NCBI GenBank assembly: GCA_903632075.3
Contig: CAHIKZ030002090.1
Coordinates: 5,521,001-5,585,000, forward strand
Direction of reading: 5' to 3'
DNA: 64,000 nucleotides
Source of the DNA: Acanthosepion pharaonis
Taxonomy: Eukaryota > Mollusca > Cephalopoda > Sepiida > Sepiidae
Below, in pieces: positions 40,986 to 52,679 of this stretch; the stretch's first letter is position 1; every line of letters begins with the position of its first letter. A program made the translations under genes and the position numbers. Under the pieces are notes generated by a model. It had not been told where the DNA came from and made no database searches. It worked only from the letters and a program-made list of their open reading frames with translations.

Positions 40986-41369
40986 TACGCTATATCCCTA
41001 ATATTGAGTACTTTAACCCATAAATATAAATATAACACACCATAATATTTTATCATATGTGTATATATATGTGCATGTGTGTGGGTGTGGGTAAGGAGTC
41101 CGTCTGAAGTTATGCAAATCACGTAAATCTCAATAACTCGAATTTGCTTTAAAAAGCTTAGAAAGTCGAAGCTAGAGTTAAATTTTTAGGAACTTTCAAC
41201 ATGTTTTATTAAAGATGATATGGGCTGATGATATATGTATATGTAAGTATTAAGTATGTATGTATATTAACAGCGATAGATTTCAATATATAAAACCTAA
41301 ATATTTCAAAGAGAGTCGGCACTTTACTTTCACGTCATTACTGCCATCTCTTTTCTTTCTGAAATATTC

Positions 41370-41370
<1 letters not shown>

Positions 41371-41415
<45 letters not shown>
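41371..41415. repeat. (TA)n microsatellite
   Basis: About 22 TA units. Confidence 0.95.
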
Positions 41416-41418
<3 letters not shown>

Positions 41419-41650
41419 TGTTTCATTAAAAACGACAGACAAGGTACTAGGGTTAAGCTTTTTATTTAATTTTCTTGTGTTCGCACAAGAGCTTTCTTTT
41501 TTGGACACAGAGTGTGTAAATGGCCAAATGTTCTATAGTTTCGAGTGTTTATGGGCTATACTTTTAGCCATTATCAACGATTATTTTATTTTTTTCAGTT
41601 TAATTGAGTGTGTGCGTTATGTGTATGTTGTTAGTGTGTTATAGAGATGT

Positions 41651-42150
41651 TTTATTCCCCGAACACAATTAGCACATCGTGGCCTAGTTCGTAGTTAATA
41701 TTTTTAAGAGTTGGCTTTTTCTCTTTTATTAGGGCTTTCATTATTTTTAATCTTTTTTACAGGTGGATGAGGTTATTATGTTTGTGTTTTCTACTAGTAT
41801 GTTTCGAATAAAGTCTGGTAAGTTTATGTGTGTGTTTAAATGGGTTCTAATAGAGCTATCGTCAGATAGATGTAACGTAAGGCGTCTGGATAGGCATGTA
41901 GTTGTGTGTAATTATTGTGTGTAAAATTATTTGAGTTCGGTTTAATCAGGAACAGAATTCCTTAAAGGGCATTTGAACTCGTAGATAATGTTCGTTTGTT
42001 GTAATTTTGACTTTGCTGGTGTGTTGTTGTTTTTGAGGATAAGGTTAGCAGTCTTAAATTTTTTATAGTAGATAATTAATTTGATTTTTTTTTATTCGGG
42101 TCGATTGGTGTAGTGTAGGACTTTATAACATTTCTAAGTGAAGATTCGTC
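41651..42150 (-). pseudogene. Penelope-like element endonuclease relic, second lineage
   Basis: Minus-strand frames, high to low coordinate: IKSYTTPIDPN, 'KLIIYYKKFKTANLILKNNN' followed by TPAKSKLQQTN, IIYEFKCPFKE, then LSRRLTLHLSDDSSIRTHLN, LPDFIRNILVENTNI and 'RLKIMKALIKEKKPTL' with NYELGHDVLIVF before a stop near 41651. This is the end of a PLE protein: cysteine-bearing YEFKCP linker and remnant GIY-YIG region (the YIG itself is not readable). It differs from the 15020 copy. Stops and shifts inactivate it. Confidence 0.8.
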
Positions 42151-42214
42151 TTGTTTGTAGTTAATGTGCTTTTGGTTTTAGTAGAAAATATTTATGTAAT
42201 TTTTGACTGTATGT

Positions 42215-42316
42215 TCACTATATATATATATATATATATCACTATATATATACTATATATATGTATACTATATATATGCTATATATATACTATATACTAT
42301 ATGTATACTATATATA

Positions 42317-42350
<34 letters not shown>

Positions 42351-42477
42351 TATATGTATACTATATATATATATATCACTATATATATATATCACTATAT
42401 ATATATATCACTATATATATAATCAGTCTATTTCTATTAGTTTTTGGAAAGTGACAAATACTCAATTGATTCTTAGC

Positions 42478-42511
<34 letters not shown>
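42215..42511. repeat. Complex TA-based array and (GATA)n
   Basis: TA runs broken regularly by C: units such as TATATACTATATATGTATAC (42240-42365) and CACTATATATATATAT (42375-42420). GATA repeats follow at 42478-42511. Confidence 0.9.
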
Positions 42512-43109
42512 TGATCGTCAAAATAACTGGCATGGTATTTTTCATTACATATAATTAAATTTTAACATGGTAAATAAACAGAAAATGCAAACTTTTGCTA
42601 AATTTATACTGAATTTAGTGAATGTACCAAACGTTTCTTTTAAAATTATTTCAACAAAACGCAGATAAACAACATTTTTAATAAGGACAAAATATATTTC
42701 TGTCTGAATTTTTGGAATGAGGAGTTATTATTATTTACACTATTTATATTCGGATTATTGTCCTCGTTTCTAAGATGAAGACAATAGGCTGAACCCCGCC
42801 GAAGAGCACATTATCTTTATTTTCTTGTGTGTGCAGGCCGGTAGACGTAATACATAAGAGAAGTATTCTTGTTGAAAGCTCCCCTACCCAGGGTGTGAAT
42901 AGTATTCAAAAGATTCTCGAGTCTGTTTGTAGCATCGGTAGTAAAGTTTTATCGTCTTTTCACTAACTGAATCATCTCGGAAAGCGTTCTTAATTACTCG
43001 AATAATTTCCGCTATGAATGCGATGGTTGTATAATCTTGTGCAGTTCAATGAACAGATCTTTGTTTCAGAATAGGTCATAATTTATTGAATCTATACAAA
43101 TTCGATGAG
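42512..43109. other. No gene; worn PLE-terminus-like block
   Basis: AAGATGAAGACAATAGGCTG followed by AACCCCGCCG at about 42771-42801 resembles the degenerate hammerhead-type termini. Otherwise unassigned. Confidence 0.3.
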
Positions 43110-43960
43110 AACGATCAGAATTTATTATTGGTGAGAAGAATCTTAATAATATCAGATACGCAGATGACATTGTATTGACGGCAAACAGAATATTTAGGAA
43201 ATCATAGACAAAGTAGTAAGAAGATATAACGTATGATCGTTGGGTGAATATGGGCTAGAAGTCGGAAATGCCAAAATCAAGCAAGTACAGAAAGGGATGT
43301 GTTTTAATAGACGACGGAAAATAATTTCAAAATTACTTAATGCGTCGGTCGCCATGCATTAATATGAGAGTCTAGATCTGACAAGGCTATTTAAGAACTT
43401 CATTCAAGTTTTCAAAACATCACTCAAGTTTTCAGGACATGATTCGAGATTTGCTTTTGTAGTACGGAAAACGTGATACTGAAATCTGAAAGAACATTGC
43501 GATAGCAAAAGATGCCTTTCTAAAGCTAAACAGAATATTAAGAAACAGGAAGTTTTCATTAGAAACAAAAACAAAGCTATGTAATATCAATCCTCTATAT
43601 GGCAGTAAATTTTTTCACAGATGAAGAGGAGACTTAAGGCAACAGTGATGTTGTTCTACAGAAGGATATTGAGAATATTATGATGAAACGTGTTCAACGC
43701 GAAAGTTTTAATGAAAATGGGAAGGAGAAAGTCACTTGTACTTAGGATTAAAATTTATTTTTGAGTCACATGTGGAAAGAGGGCTTGGAGAATTTGACAC
43801 TCCCAAAACATATTGAAAAAAGAGGGAAACAGTGACTAATCTACCTAACGAACTTATGTAAATGAATGACAGACCATGGACTAAGACTGATAGTACTTAG
43901 AGCTACAAAGAATAAGAAGTTGTGAAAAACCACGATCGTCCACGTCCTGAAGGGGCATGT
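43110..43960 (+). pseudogene. LINE-E relic including the YADD-type box
   Basis: NNIRYADDIVLTANR near 43150 is reverse transcriptase motif C with both aspartates. Then come 'DTEI', 'RNIAIAKDAFLKLN', RILRNRKFSLETKTKLCN, FYRRILRI, GLENLTLPK and a degenerate 'RATKNKKL..NHDRPRPEG'. Order is complete but with many stops and shifts. It is the plus half of a tail-to-tail pair with 43965-45065. Confidence 0.85.
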
Positions 43961-43964
43961 CACA

Positions 43965-45065
43965 TAAAATCTTCGATTTGGTTCAGTACGTGATTCATGT
44001 TTGGTTAAGCATTGCTGCAGATGTGCTGTATCCCTTCAGGACGTTGGTAATCATGGCTCTCCACAATTCCCTATACTTGGTAACACTTGATAAATATTGT
44101 CATTTTGCTATCTCTCGTAAACCTTGTTCCGTCATCCATTTACACAAGCTCGCTAAGCAGGTTATGCGTTGTTTTCCTTTCTGTCCCTCTTGCCTTTAAT
44201 CTGTCTTGTGAGTATCAAATTTTTCAAGCCCTCTTTCTACATTATGTGCCCTAATAATTTCAAGTCTCGTCTCTCTCTTTCTGATGTTAAGTATGTGTCC
44301 TTTTTGTTTCCATTTTCTCTAAAACTTCATCGTTGCTCACATCTTCAGTCAATGGTATTCTCAGCATCCTTCTGTAGAATCATATTTCTGTTGCTTCAAG
44401 TTTCTTCTTCAGCTGTGAGGGAATTGTCCAGCAGATGTAGAAGGACTGATATTATATAACAGTCCAGTACTACTTTTCTTTGTTTCTAACGAAAGTTTTC
44501 TGTATCTTAATACCTTGCTTCACTTTTGTAAGGCATCTTTCGCTAATCACAATGTGTCTTCGGATTTTAGTGTCGCACTTTCTGTACTTTCTTAAAATAC
44601 TTCCCGGATATTTAAACTGTTGTATTTGTTTGATTTTAATATTTTCAAATTATAATTTGCATGTTGGACTGTTCCTTTTGCTGACGACTATGAATTTTGT
44701 CTTCTTACGATTGATGTTTAGTCCTTTCTTCTCGCTTTCTTTCACTGTTTTTTTTTTTTTTTTTTTGTAGGAGTTCTTGTAATCTCCTTCCTATGTCTGC
44801 TATCAACACTGTGTCATCTGCATACTTTATGTTGTTAATAGTGTAGTCGCCAATAATGAATCCTGGTAGGACTTCTAATTCTCATAGAATCGCCTCACTG
44901 TATAGGTTAAGTAAGTCCGGTGAGAAGACCCATCCTTGTCTTACACTTCCTTGAACGGTATTTGTATTTGCTCCCTTTGTCTGTATGCAGGATATGTGGC
45001 TTATCTTATCAACTGCAGTCGAGATCCTACTCTACAAACCTGAACCGCAATTAATTGTGAATCTC
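43965..45065 (-). pseudogene. LINE-E relic, opposite strand
   Basis: On the minus strand, from high to low coordinate: 'KVCR*HSVDSRHRKEI' (worn catalytic region), VRRQNS, LKSEDTL..LAKDALQK, KVLRYRKLSLETKK, 'RGLEKFDTH', CLASLCKWMTEQGLREIAK and YRELWRAMITNVLKGYST near 44050. The plus-strand frames of 80-96 codons here are antisense shadows. Confidence 0.85.
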
Positions 45066-45114
45066 ATAATCCTTTCCTTGGATATATTATGTGCTTCGTC
45101 CGGGCTACATACAA

Positions 45115-45290
45115 TTAAAAGTAAAGTCTGTCCAGCTCTTTAACTATATGTAGTGAGAGAAGAGATGGATATATGCCTTTCCAATAGTATTTGTGCGAAA
45201 GTGAATGACAGGAATTCGAACTCGTCTCGTCGAATACTCTTTACGAGCCGCTGAGCATTATACTACCTACACATTCTGACTTATTGGCAT
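45115..45290 (-). repeat. tRNA-like SINE, family S3
   Basis: Minus strand: GTAGTATAATGCTCAGCGG, GACGAGTTCGAATTCCTGTC, TCGCACAAATACTATTGG, AAAGGCATATATCC, TATAGTTAAAGAGCTGGAC. Confidence 0.75.
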
Positions 45291-45414
45291 GTGTCCTGGT
45301 ATGAGAATAAACTACATCTGGTAGCAAGACTTCTGGTCGTGAGATTGGATATTTTGAGAATCGTGGAACCACGTCTTAACTGCTGTTGTTCCAAGGATCA
45401 CCTTGACCCGCTGT

Positions 45415-45900
45415 AGTAGCACCTGTTAGGGTCCCAGCTATCGGTAAATAGTGACCCCCCAATCAAAATTCAAAAGTACATTTTTATAACATCAAGAGTA
45501 TATTTTTATAATAATAATTGTTATAACAATACAATTTTATAACAAAATGACAATCAATGCAACACTAGAAAAATATAAAAATACATTTTTATATTAAAAT
45601 TATCAACAATACATTCTATGACCTACAAACTATATACCTAAAAAAATACTTTTACTATGAAAGTATAAAGTTATATACAAAATAACTGTAGTTGAAAGTA
45701 TAAAATTACATACAAAATACTTAGATTTCGGCATTAAATAATCCATAGAGGTTGATAAGACACTAAACAACATCAACCAACAAATCAACTTATTGACATT
45801 TAACCGGGCAGCAGAATTGGGACACAAAGCAAGGATTGAACTCGCTACAATGGCGAACGACCAAGAAGACTCGCTATCAGGCATCCTACGTCGTAATCAT
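45415..45900 (-). repeat. R4 SINE-like repeat with tRNA-like head
   Basis: Left end AGCACCTGTTAGGGTCCC. Its AT-rich core has 'AATACATTTTTATA' units, then GGCATTAAATAATCCATAGAGGTTGATA. On the minus strand, right-end sequence GCGAGTTCAATCCTTGC gives a B-box-like site preceded by a tRNA-like stretch. This supports R4 as a long SINE. Confidence 0.7.
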
Positions 45901-46791
45901 TGCACAAATGTATATCTGTTTGGTTTCAATCAACACAACTACAGACATCAGGTCACTTGACTTGTTATTGTTGTTGTTGTACTACTAACGTCGATGACAA
46001 TTATAAATTATGACATGCTGTTTATACGAAAAGAATGCTAACTGCTTCCGCTAAGAAGTTTATGTTTTTGTTTTGGATTTTTTTTTTTTTTTACTTTTTA
46101 ATTTATTTTTAGCAGACAGGCTCAGAGGATATTTGAGAACGCATGCAATCGAAATGATACGTTAATTATCAGAATAAAAATAACAATCCAATGCGGTTTG
46201 TCTTTTATATCAATTGCAGTTTGTAAGGTAATGTTGGAGAAAGCATATGGCAATTTAATTGACGAATCTAAAATAAGATTTTACAAAACTTAAATGAACA
46301 TATCATAAACGACCAATTTTCTAATTAAGAATAGCAAAGACAAATGGCGTCAAATCGCCGATATTTAAAAGAAAGAAAAAATATGTTCGAATTTAAAATA
46401 ATAATAGTGACCAAAAATTTATTTTTTTTTAATTTACAGATATGAATAAAATATCAGGTATCAAACCGAAAAAAAAAAAAAAGCACAACTAAAAAAACTT
46501 TTCAACCTACACCGGGTGTAACAGCAAAATTGTCCAAATCGTGTAACAACAAAATTGTCCAATTGTTAGATTAAGCTCTAAACCGTTATATCTTAGAAAT
46601 GACTAAAGATATTTTACTGGAATTCTCCAAGGTTTTTATAACACTATTGAACTCTTTGAGCAATAAGTATATATAATTACTCTCTAAGCATAACAGAAGG
46701 ATCGTGATGAAATCGATCATAAACGTAAATGATATGCTCATCATTAATTAATCATAGCTAAGAATCAGAATCTCATGAAGGAGTGAAATTA

Positions 46792-46795
<4 letters not shown>
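45901..46795. other. No gene recognised
   Basis: AT-rich. GTTGTTGTTGTTG, poly-T and poly-A runs and a short direct repeat AACAGCAAAATTGTCCAA/AACAACAAAATTGTCCAA (46512 and 46546) are the only structures seen. Confidence 0.45.

Positions 46796-46796
<1 letters not shown>

Positions 46797-46826
<30 letters not shown>
46797..46826. repeat. (TA)n microsatellite
   Basis: About 15 TA units. Confidence 0.95.
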
Positions 46827-46829
<3 letters not shown>

Positions 46830-46830
<1 letters not shown>

Positions 46831-47260
46831 CCAGGATCATTTTCAACTTATTCAAGATGATCTTCGCCGTTCTAACTTTTTATCCTGGAGTAACAAGGTT
46901 TCTCACAGGCTGCACGTACGATTTCATTTTCAATTTTTTTTTACAGCTCTTTCGACTGGTAGCTGAAACTTCTCTCTCAAGTGCTAAACGTCTTATGGGT
47001 ATGAGTTGCATGTTTTCTAATTTATCTCTTTAGCTCTAAGTTGAAATGATGATCCCTCTTGCTGTTGTGACCTCCTGACCCAGCTTTCCTCTCTACTGTT
47101 CTCTCTTTTTTAAGCTTATTCACCGTTCTTTTGATGGTCCTTGAATGGACTTTTAAGATGGAAGACAGAGTATGAATGTTGGTACCATTACTGAAAGCCT
47201 GAATGATCTTTTTCCTCTCACCATTGCTCAGTTGGGAAGACAGTTGGTCTGCCACAAAAC
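46830..47260 (-). pseudogene. Tc1/mariner-type transposase, N-terminal relic
   Basis: The minus frame at 47255-47022 reads 'LSNGERKKIIQAFSNGTNIH' then TLSSILKVHSRTIKRTVNKL and KKERTVERKAGSGGHNSKR. This is a helix-turn-helix with the GRPR-like basic hook that binds Tc1-family terminal repeats. After a shift, further matches continue: SMRQLIRDVSTREKFQLPVE, MKSYVQPVRNLVTPG and ILNKLK, the second DNA-binding subdomain. The DDE catalytic part is missing beyond the TA array at 46826. Unlike the Tc1 relic at 6405, this is the opposite end of the protein. Confidence 0.82.
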
Positions 47261-47479
47261 AGTTTTAACCTGCTCTCTTTCTAACTGAATAACACAAAGG
47301 GTTTTTCAGTGATTCTTACGACAAATGGTCTCGAGATGGCTAAATATCTGAAAACATAGAAAAAAGAAATTCAATTAGTTTAGTGGTTTCTTACATATTA
47401 AACATTTTGAGGGATGGATAATTATGCTGTTACACGATTTGAACAATTTTACTGTTACCCCGGTATATTCAAATTATGT

Positions 47480-47790
47480 AGGATCCTCCATGTCATATAC
47501 ACAGAGACAAATCAAGAAAGAAGTTTCATTCGGAAATTTTCTTCCCAAGAACCGCTACTTTGTGGCATAGACTCCCGCGAGGATGCTTCCCCGATCGCTA
47601 GTCATAATTTCTTTAAGTCTATCAAACATGATCTATCTGATATATCCTCATAATCTACACATCTTACCCCCTCTTGCTTTCGGACAGCTACTTCACAAGA
47701 AACCCTATTTTGTCAAACACGCTCCCGAGAGAATGCTTCCCCAATCGCTACAATCTTAACCTATTCAAGTCTAAGGTTAACTGATAAAGA
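47480..47790 (+). pseudogene. LINE-J C-terminal fragment, internally duplicated
   Basis: RKKFHSEIFFPRTATLWHRL and PRGCFPDR appear at about 47515-47610. A second, worn version (NTLPRECFPNRYNLNLFKSK) lies at 47705-47785, so the segment is duplicated or two copies are fused. Confidence 0.72.
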
Positions 47791-48004
47791 CATAAATCCA
47801 ACTCTCAGACATGTGTTGAATAGCCGAATATATTCGGCTTTCTAGGCTTGGGTAGCAGCACGATAAGGCAACGAGAAAACAATCCACTATCCTTCCTAAG
47901 AAGTCATGGCAATTCACATATAATAAAGAAAAAGAAACTGAGAAATAATCTTTAACGCCCTGAAAGGATCATGGCATAAAAAATTATATTCATGAACAAT
48001 GTAA
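47791..48004. other. No gene recognised
   Basis: Short unassigned stretch with GAATATATTCGGCTTTC near 47826. Confidence 0.4.
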
Positions 48005-48860
48005 TGTTTGCCTGTTCCACTAAAAAGATTGTTGAAGAACATTAATAAAATAATAAAACTACGGATTTTAAATTTTGATCTCTATACAATAGTAAAGGAA
48101 AGCGAGAAGAAAGGAATAACCTTCAATTGTAAAAAGACAGAATGTATGGTTGTCAGCAATAGAAACAGTCCTAGATACAAACTACTGATTAGAGAACCAA
48201 AAAAGTAATGAACTTCGAATACCTGGCACATGTTTTAAAAGATGGCGGAAAATATGACACCGAAATCTGGAGTCTCACTGGAATGGTAAAAAAATGCCTT
48301 CCAGAGATTAAGCAAAGTATTAAAAACATGATATTGTCATTAAAAATAAAGACAAAAATGCTGAACTGCTATGTAATATCAATCCTCGTATATAGCAGTC
48401 AATCTTTACATATGATGAGGCGACTTGAGGTAACGGATATGCGGTTCTACAGAAGGATGCTGAGAATACCAGGGACAGAACATATTATCAACGGGGAAGT
48501 TCTATGGAAAAATGAAACCAAAAAGGAAACTTATACTTTGAATCAGCAAGAGACAGTTGGAATTTCTAGGCCACATAATGAAAATACTTGGGTTAGAAAA
48601 TTTGCCATTCATAGATAAGAGAGATCTAGGGAAACAGCAAGTGGCCTACCTAATGAATTTGTGTGAACGGATGTCAGATGGGAAGGATAGTAAAAAGACA
48701 AACGTTGTTAAGAGCTACAAAGGATAGAAGGTTGTGGAGAGCCATTATCTCCAACCTCATGAAGGCACATGATCGAGACGATCGTAAAAAAAAACACACA
48801 GAACAAGGGTATTTATATCATTTAGTAGGAGGTGAATATCCAATTCTGTTAAGATAACCG
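48005..48860 (+). pseudogene. LINE-E C-terminal half, best preserved copy
   Basis: Three adjacent frames read IVKESEKKGITFNCKKTECM followed by VVSNRNSPRYKLL, then FEYLAHVLKDGGKYDTEIW, MLNCYVISILVYSSQSLHMM, FYRRMLRIPGTEHIINGEVL, and finally GRIVKRQTLLRATKDRRLWR plus AIISNLMKAHDRDDRKKK. Frames of 66, 136 and 64 codons touch or nearly touch, so few shifts separate them and the copy looks younger than its relatives. The catalytic box and endonuclease upstream are missing, so it cannot move by itself. Confidence 0.9.
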
Positions 48861-48869
48861 AACTCTCGT

Positions 48870-51235
48870 TCATATGTGTTAAACAAGGACAAAATGAAGG
48901 TCTCAAAAAGCTTCACTCACTCGTAACCACCAAAACGAAGACTACTCGTAAACCGTGTCAGAAAAATTATTTTTTAAAGGAGTCAACTCTACTCACGACG
49001 CTTACAATTGGCCAGGAGTGAAATAAATTTGAATGTTCAGTGACTAACAAAGCCGGCTTCGTCCAGTGAAAAGGCCTTTTTTATACAAAAACAGCATGCA
49101 ACAAGGCGGACATTTTGGCCGATGAGGTAAGTAATCATTTTCTTTTGAGGATGACTATATGAGGATGGTCACACCTCCTGGGGGATTATAATCATTTTAT
49201 CAGAGCTTCGATGATGTGTTTAGTTCTTTATTTCGATTTCATCTAAATCTAATATTATATATTTTTATGATTGCGTTTAGATGCGGACTCAAATTCGAGA
49301 AGTCTTGTTCTTAAAAACTCTATTGAAATTATTACAGGCTCTTTAGGAATTCACTTGTTAATGTACTTTAAGAAAATAACGTTATTGTTGCTGCTAACGA
49401 CAGTCTCGGTTCACTTATAATCTTTTTATCTCTGCCAGGTGAAATATCATATCGTTGGAATAAAAAGTGGAATCATCAAAACTGAGCCAGAATCGAGCAA
49501 CAAAAACAATAAAAACGAGCGGAATTTGACAGATTGCTACTCACATATCACTAAGAACTAATACGCAACATGGAGAATAGTCTTGCTGCAAAGCTGATCT
49601 CACAGAACCATTATTCGTAATTTCGATACTTATTGAGTGTCGGGCTATTGTAACTTTTAACCAGAGTAAGCTACTGTATTTTATTCTGCATAATACGAAA
49701 ATTTTCAAAGGAAAATTAAAGGTAAAAAAGAGGGATCGTGTACACGTTTTCAGAAAATCTTATTCAACTTAACCTTAAACACTCTTTAGACAACTTCACT
49801 CACCATGGAAATTATTCGTCCTGCCTTTGCTGTTACCAAATAAGAGTATATTTAAATTTCACGATTGTGTTATCACATCCTGCTATGACACCAGCAAAAA
49901 AAATCATCCTTGACTTAAATCAAAATCAAGATTACTGCAGTTTTTGAGAAGCCATCCTATATAAGGGAAGGAGAAGTAATCCTAAAGAATAATGTAGTGT
50001 TAAAAATTAAAAAGCCTCTTATTTGAAATAATAAGATTGCAAATACACTCATTACAATGTATAATAAAACACAAAGCCGGTATTGATAACAATTGTTTAA
50101 AAAAGTATTGGATATGTCGGCAATATTTGTTTCTCTCTTCATTCTTAATGAAAGACCACAGATTTTATTTTCATACTTTATTAATATGTAGAAATGTAAT
50201 AAAGTCATATCAAACAGAAAAGTATGATCGATTAATTAACATATTAAAATGTATTAGTTGGTATGTCTAGTTAGCACCTTTCCCCGAGAATTCATAAATA
50301 AGTTTTGAAACGGAAATTAGAAGAAATACAGAATTGCTAAATATTCGGTTCATTTCTATTTTGTGTGTATTGGTTATCAGGAATAAAAATCACACTCAGT
50401 TATACGTAGGAAAATGGTGCGAACATCGATATTGTAATGCACAGAACTAAAAGAGACATCTGTTAGGAATCTGTGCACGCATGCGCAGTGAAATAAACTC
50501 GAATAAGACGTGAAACGGGCCCGTATTTAATGAGTTTGTTGGTTCTACCAATGACTTTCCGTGACAGTTGCTAAAATGACTCTTTCAAAGTCTTAGTTGT
50601 TGACCTTGAAGCTCTTTTGAAATTCCATTTCATCTTTGCTGAGAAATCTCAGCTCACAAAATATTTTTCGATAGCAAATGCACTCACATCCAAATGTGTG
50701 TTCCATGTTATACGCAAACCCACACACTCACGCGACAGAATGAAAAACGAGATATAGTCATATACAGAGACATACATACATACATACATAGATACATACA
50801 TACGTTCGTACAAAAGCCATTTGTTAAATAATACGAAGTTCTGTCTGTAATTATTCTTTTTTATTAAATTTTTCAAATTGTTTTGTTTTATCGGTAAATT
50901 TACAGGGAAGAATACATGTAAGACATTGAGATAATATAATAACGGATAATATAGTGCAACTTTTAAAAAATGACAGAGAGATGGCTGTACTACGGGGTTG
51001 AATGATGTAATTTATCCCTGTTTTCAGCTTCAGACAAACGGGTTGGTAATATATTCAAGACGCATTATACACAAGAATATACAATAAGTAGATCATAATA
51101 AACCGGAGGCCGCCAATAGAGTTGTTGTTAGTAAGTGAAAATCCTATGTATGAGTTACCTAGAAAAATGGCCGCCTCATTATACCGCTCCAGAAAGTAGC
51201 TGACTCCTCCTTTCATTTGAGACTTTATAAAGGCC
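48870..51235. other. 2.4 kb without recognised gene
   Basis: Least repetitive stretch of the window. Noted sites: GATGAG|GTAAGTAA at 49121-49132, a strong splice-donor match preceded by TTTTTTATACAAAAAC. Also GCACGCATGCGCAGTG at about 50474, like an NRF-1 palindrome, and a CATA run at 50769-50800. Frames of 60-83 codons show no motif. Confidence 0.45.
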
Positions 51236-51620
51236 AGATCAGACTCAAAATGGAATAGAACTGCTAGGGTTAGGAGCTGCCCAATCTTCACCATTCAGCT
51301 TTGATATAATTCAAAAGCGTTTACGTGGCCTTGTCGGCGATGACTTATTTTCCACCCCTTTCCCACAGACGTAACGTTCACAGAGAGTCGTTAATCTATC
51401 GCTACTTCTACGGTAAATGTTTCAATGGGCTCCATTCTCTAGTGCTACCACCTCAGACCTTTACAGACATAACTTGCTACGGGTTGAATCACCTCATTCC
51501 TACGTATACCTTTGGTTAAAAAAAAAAGGCGTTTCACTACGAAAGCTTCTTCTCAATAACCTCCGTGAACACTACAATCTTAAACTCTTTAAGTGTAGTG
51601 TCAATCGTTATCTATCCGTT
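51236..51620 (+). pseudogene. LINE-J C-terminal fragment
   Basis: IQKRLRGLVGDDLFSTPF, then shifted SLIYRYFYGKCFNGLHSLVL and, later, LRKLLLNNLREHYNLKLFKC followed by SVNRYLSVILF. Order is right for the LINE-J tail, with three frame changes. Confidence 0.82.
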
Positions 51621-51689
51621 ATATTATTTTTAGTGGATGCCCATATAACGTTTAAGTAATAAAATATGCCGGATTAATAAATGAAAAAG

Positions 51690-51990
51690 TTCATTTCTAA
51701 AATTGCTTTGTTTACATTAGGATAAGAAACTGAGAAAAGATGTATATTTCGAGAGTCGGGAAAAATATGTGTTTAAAAGCAATATTCAAGCTTTGCTTGG
51801 TTATCAGGCACTTTGTAACCGAGAGATCAAAGCACGTCAGATCTAATGACGATTTCCACTAGGGGAACGCAGGTTCGTATCCTACTGGTGATCACATATT
51901 TTTCTAATAGGATCTCTCGAATATTCAGGCCGGTAGGTGAAAATAAATAAATATACTGTTTAGTAAATAAATAGAGTGTCTTATCAAATA
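51690..51990 (+). repeat. tRNA-like SINE, family S1
   Basis: AAATTGCTTTGTTTACATTAG, GGTTATCAGGCACTTTG, B box GCAGGTTCGTATCCTACTGG, TCTCTCGAATATTCAGGCCGG, AAATATACTGTTTAGTAAAT match S1 copies at 655 and 6880. Confidence 0.75.
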
Positions 51991-52050
51991 TGAGTATCTA
52001 CTAAATATAACGTTTTACATATATAAATTACATAGAGATGCATGTACTAC

Positions 52051-52056
<6 letters not shown>

Positions 52057-52110
<54 letters not shown>
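52057..52110. repeat. (TA)n microsatellite
   Basis: About 27 TA units. Confidence 0.95.
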
Positions 52111-52115
<5 letters not shown>

Positions 52116-52129
52116 GAACTAAGTCCAAC

Positions 52130-52345
52130 AATTATTTTGATATATTTAGTGTTTATACGTTATTTTTATAGATAAAAAAATTAAGTAAATGCTCTGTTTA
52201 TAATAAACAGTACATTTACCGGCCTGAATGTCCGAGAAATTTCATGGAAAATATGTGTTCTCCGACAGAATCGAACCTGTATTCTACACAGAACTGTCAT
52301 ATAGCTTGGCTTTTAGCTACAGATGAAGTGTCTGGTTAGCAAGGT
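52130..52345 (-). repeat. tRNA-like SINE, family S1
   Basis: Minus-strand S1: head ATGACAGTTCTGTGTAGAAT then the B box CAGGTTCGATTCTGTCGG, and tail with CTCGGACATTCAGGCCGGTA and a GTTTATTATAAAC palindrome. It lies head-to-tail with the copy at 52450. Confidence 0.75.
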
Positions 52346-52449
52346 CGAATTACTGCTTTTAAACTACAAATTTCCTATCATTTCTGTGGAATGCTTATAT
52401 CTGATCGAAGTGTATGTTAACGTAAAATAATGACGTCATATATTATGAA

Positions 52450-52585
52450 ATGGACAGAAATCGAACCTGTATCCTACACAGAACCGTCATATAGCCTAAA
52501 ATTCAGGCCGTTAAATTTTGCTAATACTGTTTATTATAAACACAGCCTTTACTTAAATATTTGTATTTATAAAAAATAATGTAGA

Positions 52586-52590
<5 letters not shown>
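52450..52590 (-). repeat. tRNA-like SINE, family S1, second copy
   Basis: Repeats ATCGAACCTGTATCCTACAC, CAGAACCGTCATATAGCC, TTCAGGCCGTTAAAT and GTTTATTATAAAC from the preceding copy. Confidence 0.75.

Positions 52591-52672
<82 letters not shown>
52591..52672. repeat. (TA)n microsatellite
   Basis: About 40 TA units with one CA step. Confidence 0.95.
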
Positions 52673-52674
<2 letters not shown>

Positions 52675-52679
52675 ATTTT

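Noticed and set aside
43957..44770. Plus-strand frames of 80-96 codons
   Set aside because: The opposite strand reads as LINE-E in order, so these are antisense shadows.
50462..50570. Short TG..CA unit with a GCATGCGCA palindrome, considered as a mini-LTR
   Set aside because: Only about 109 bp, flanks do not duplicate, and no TATA box.
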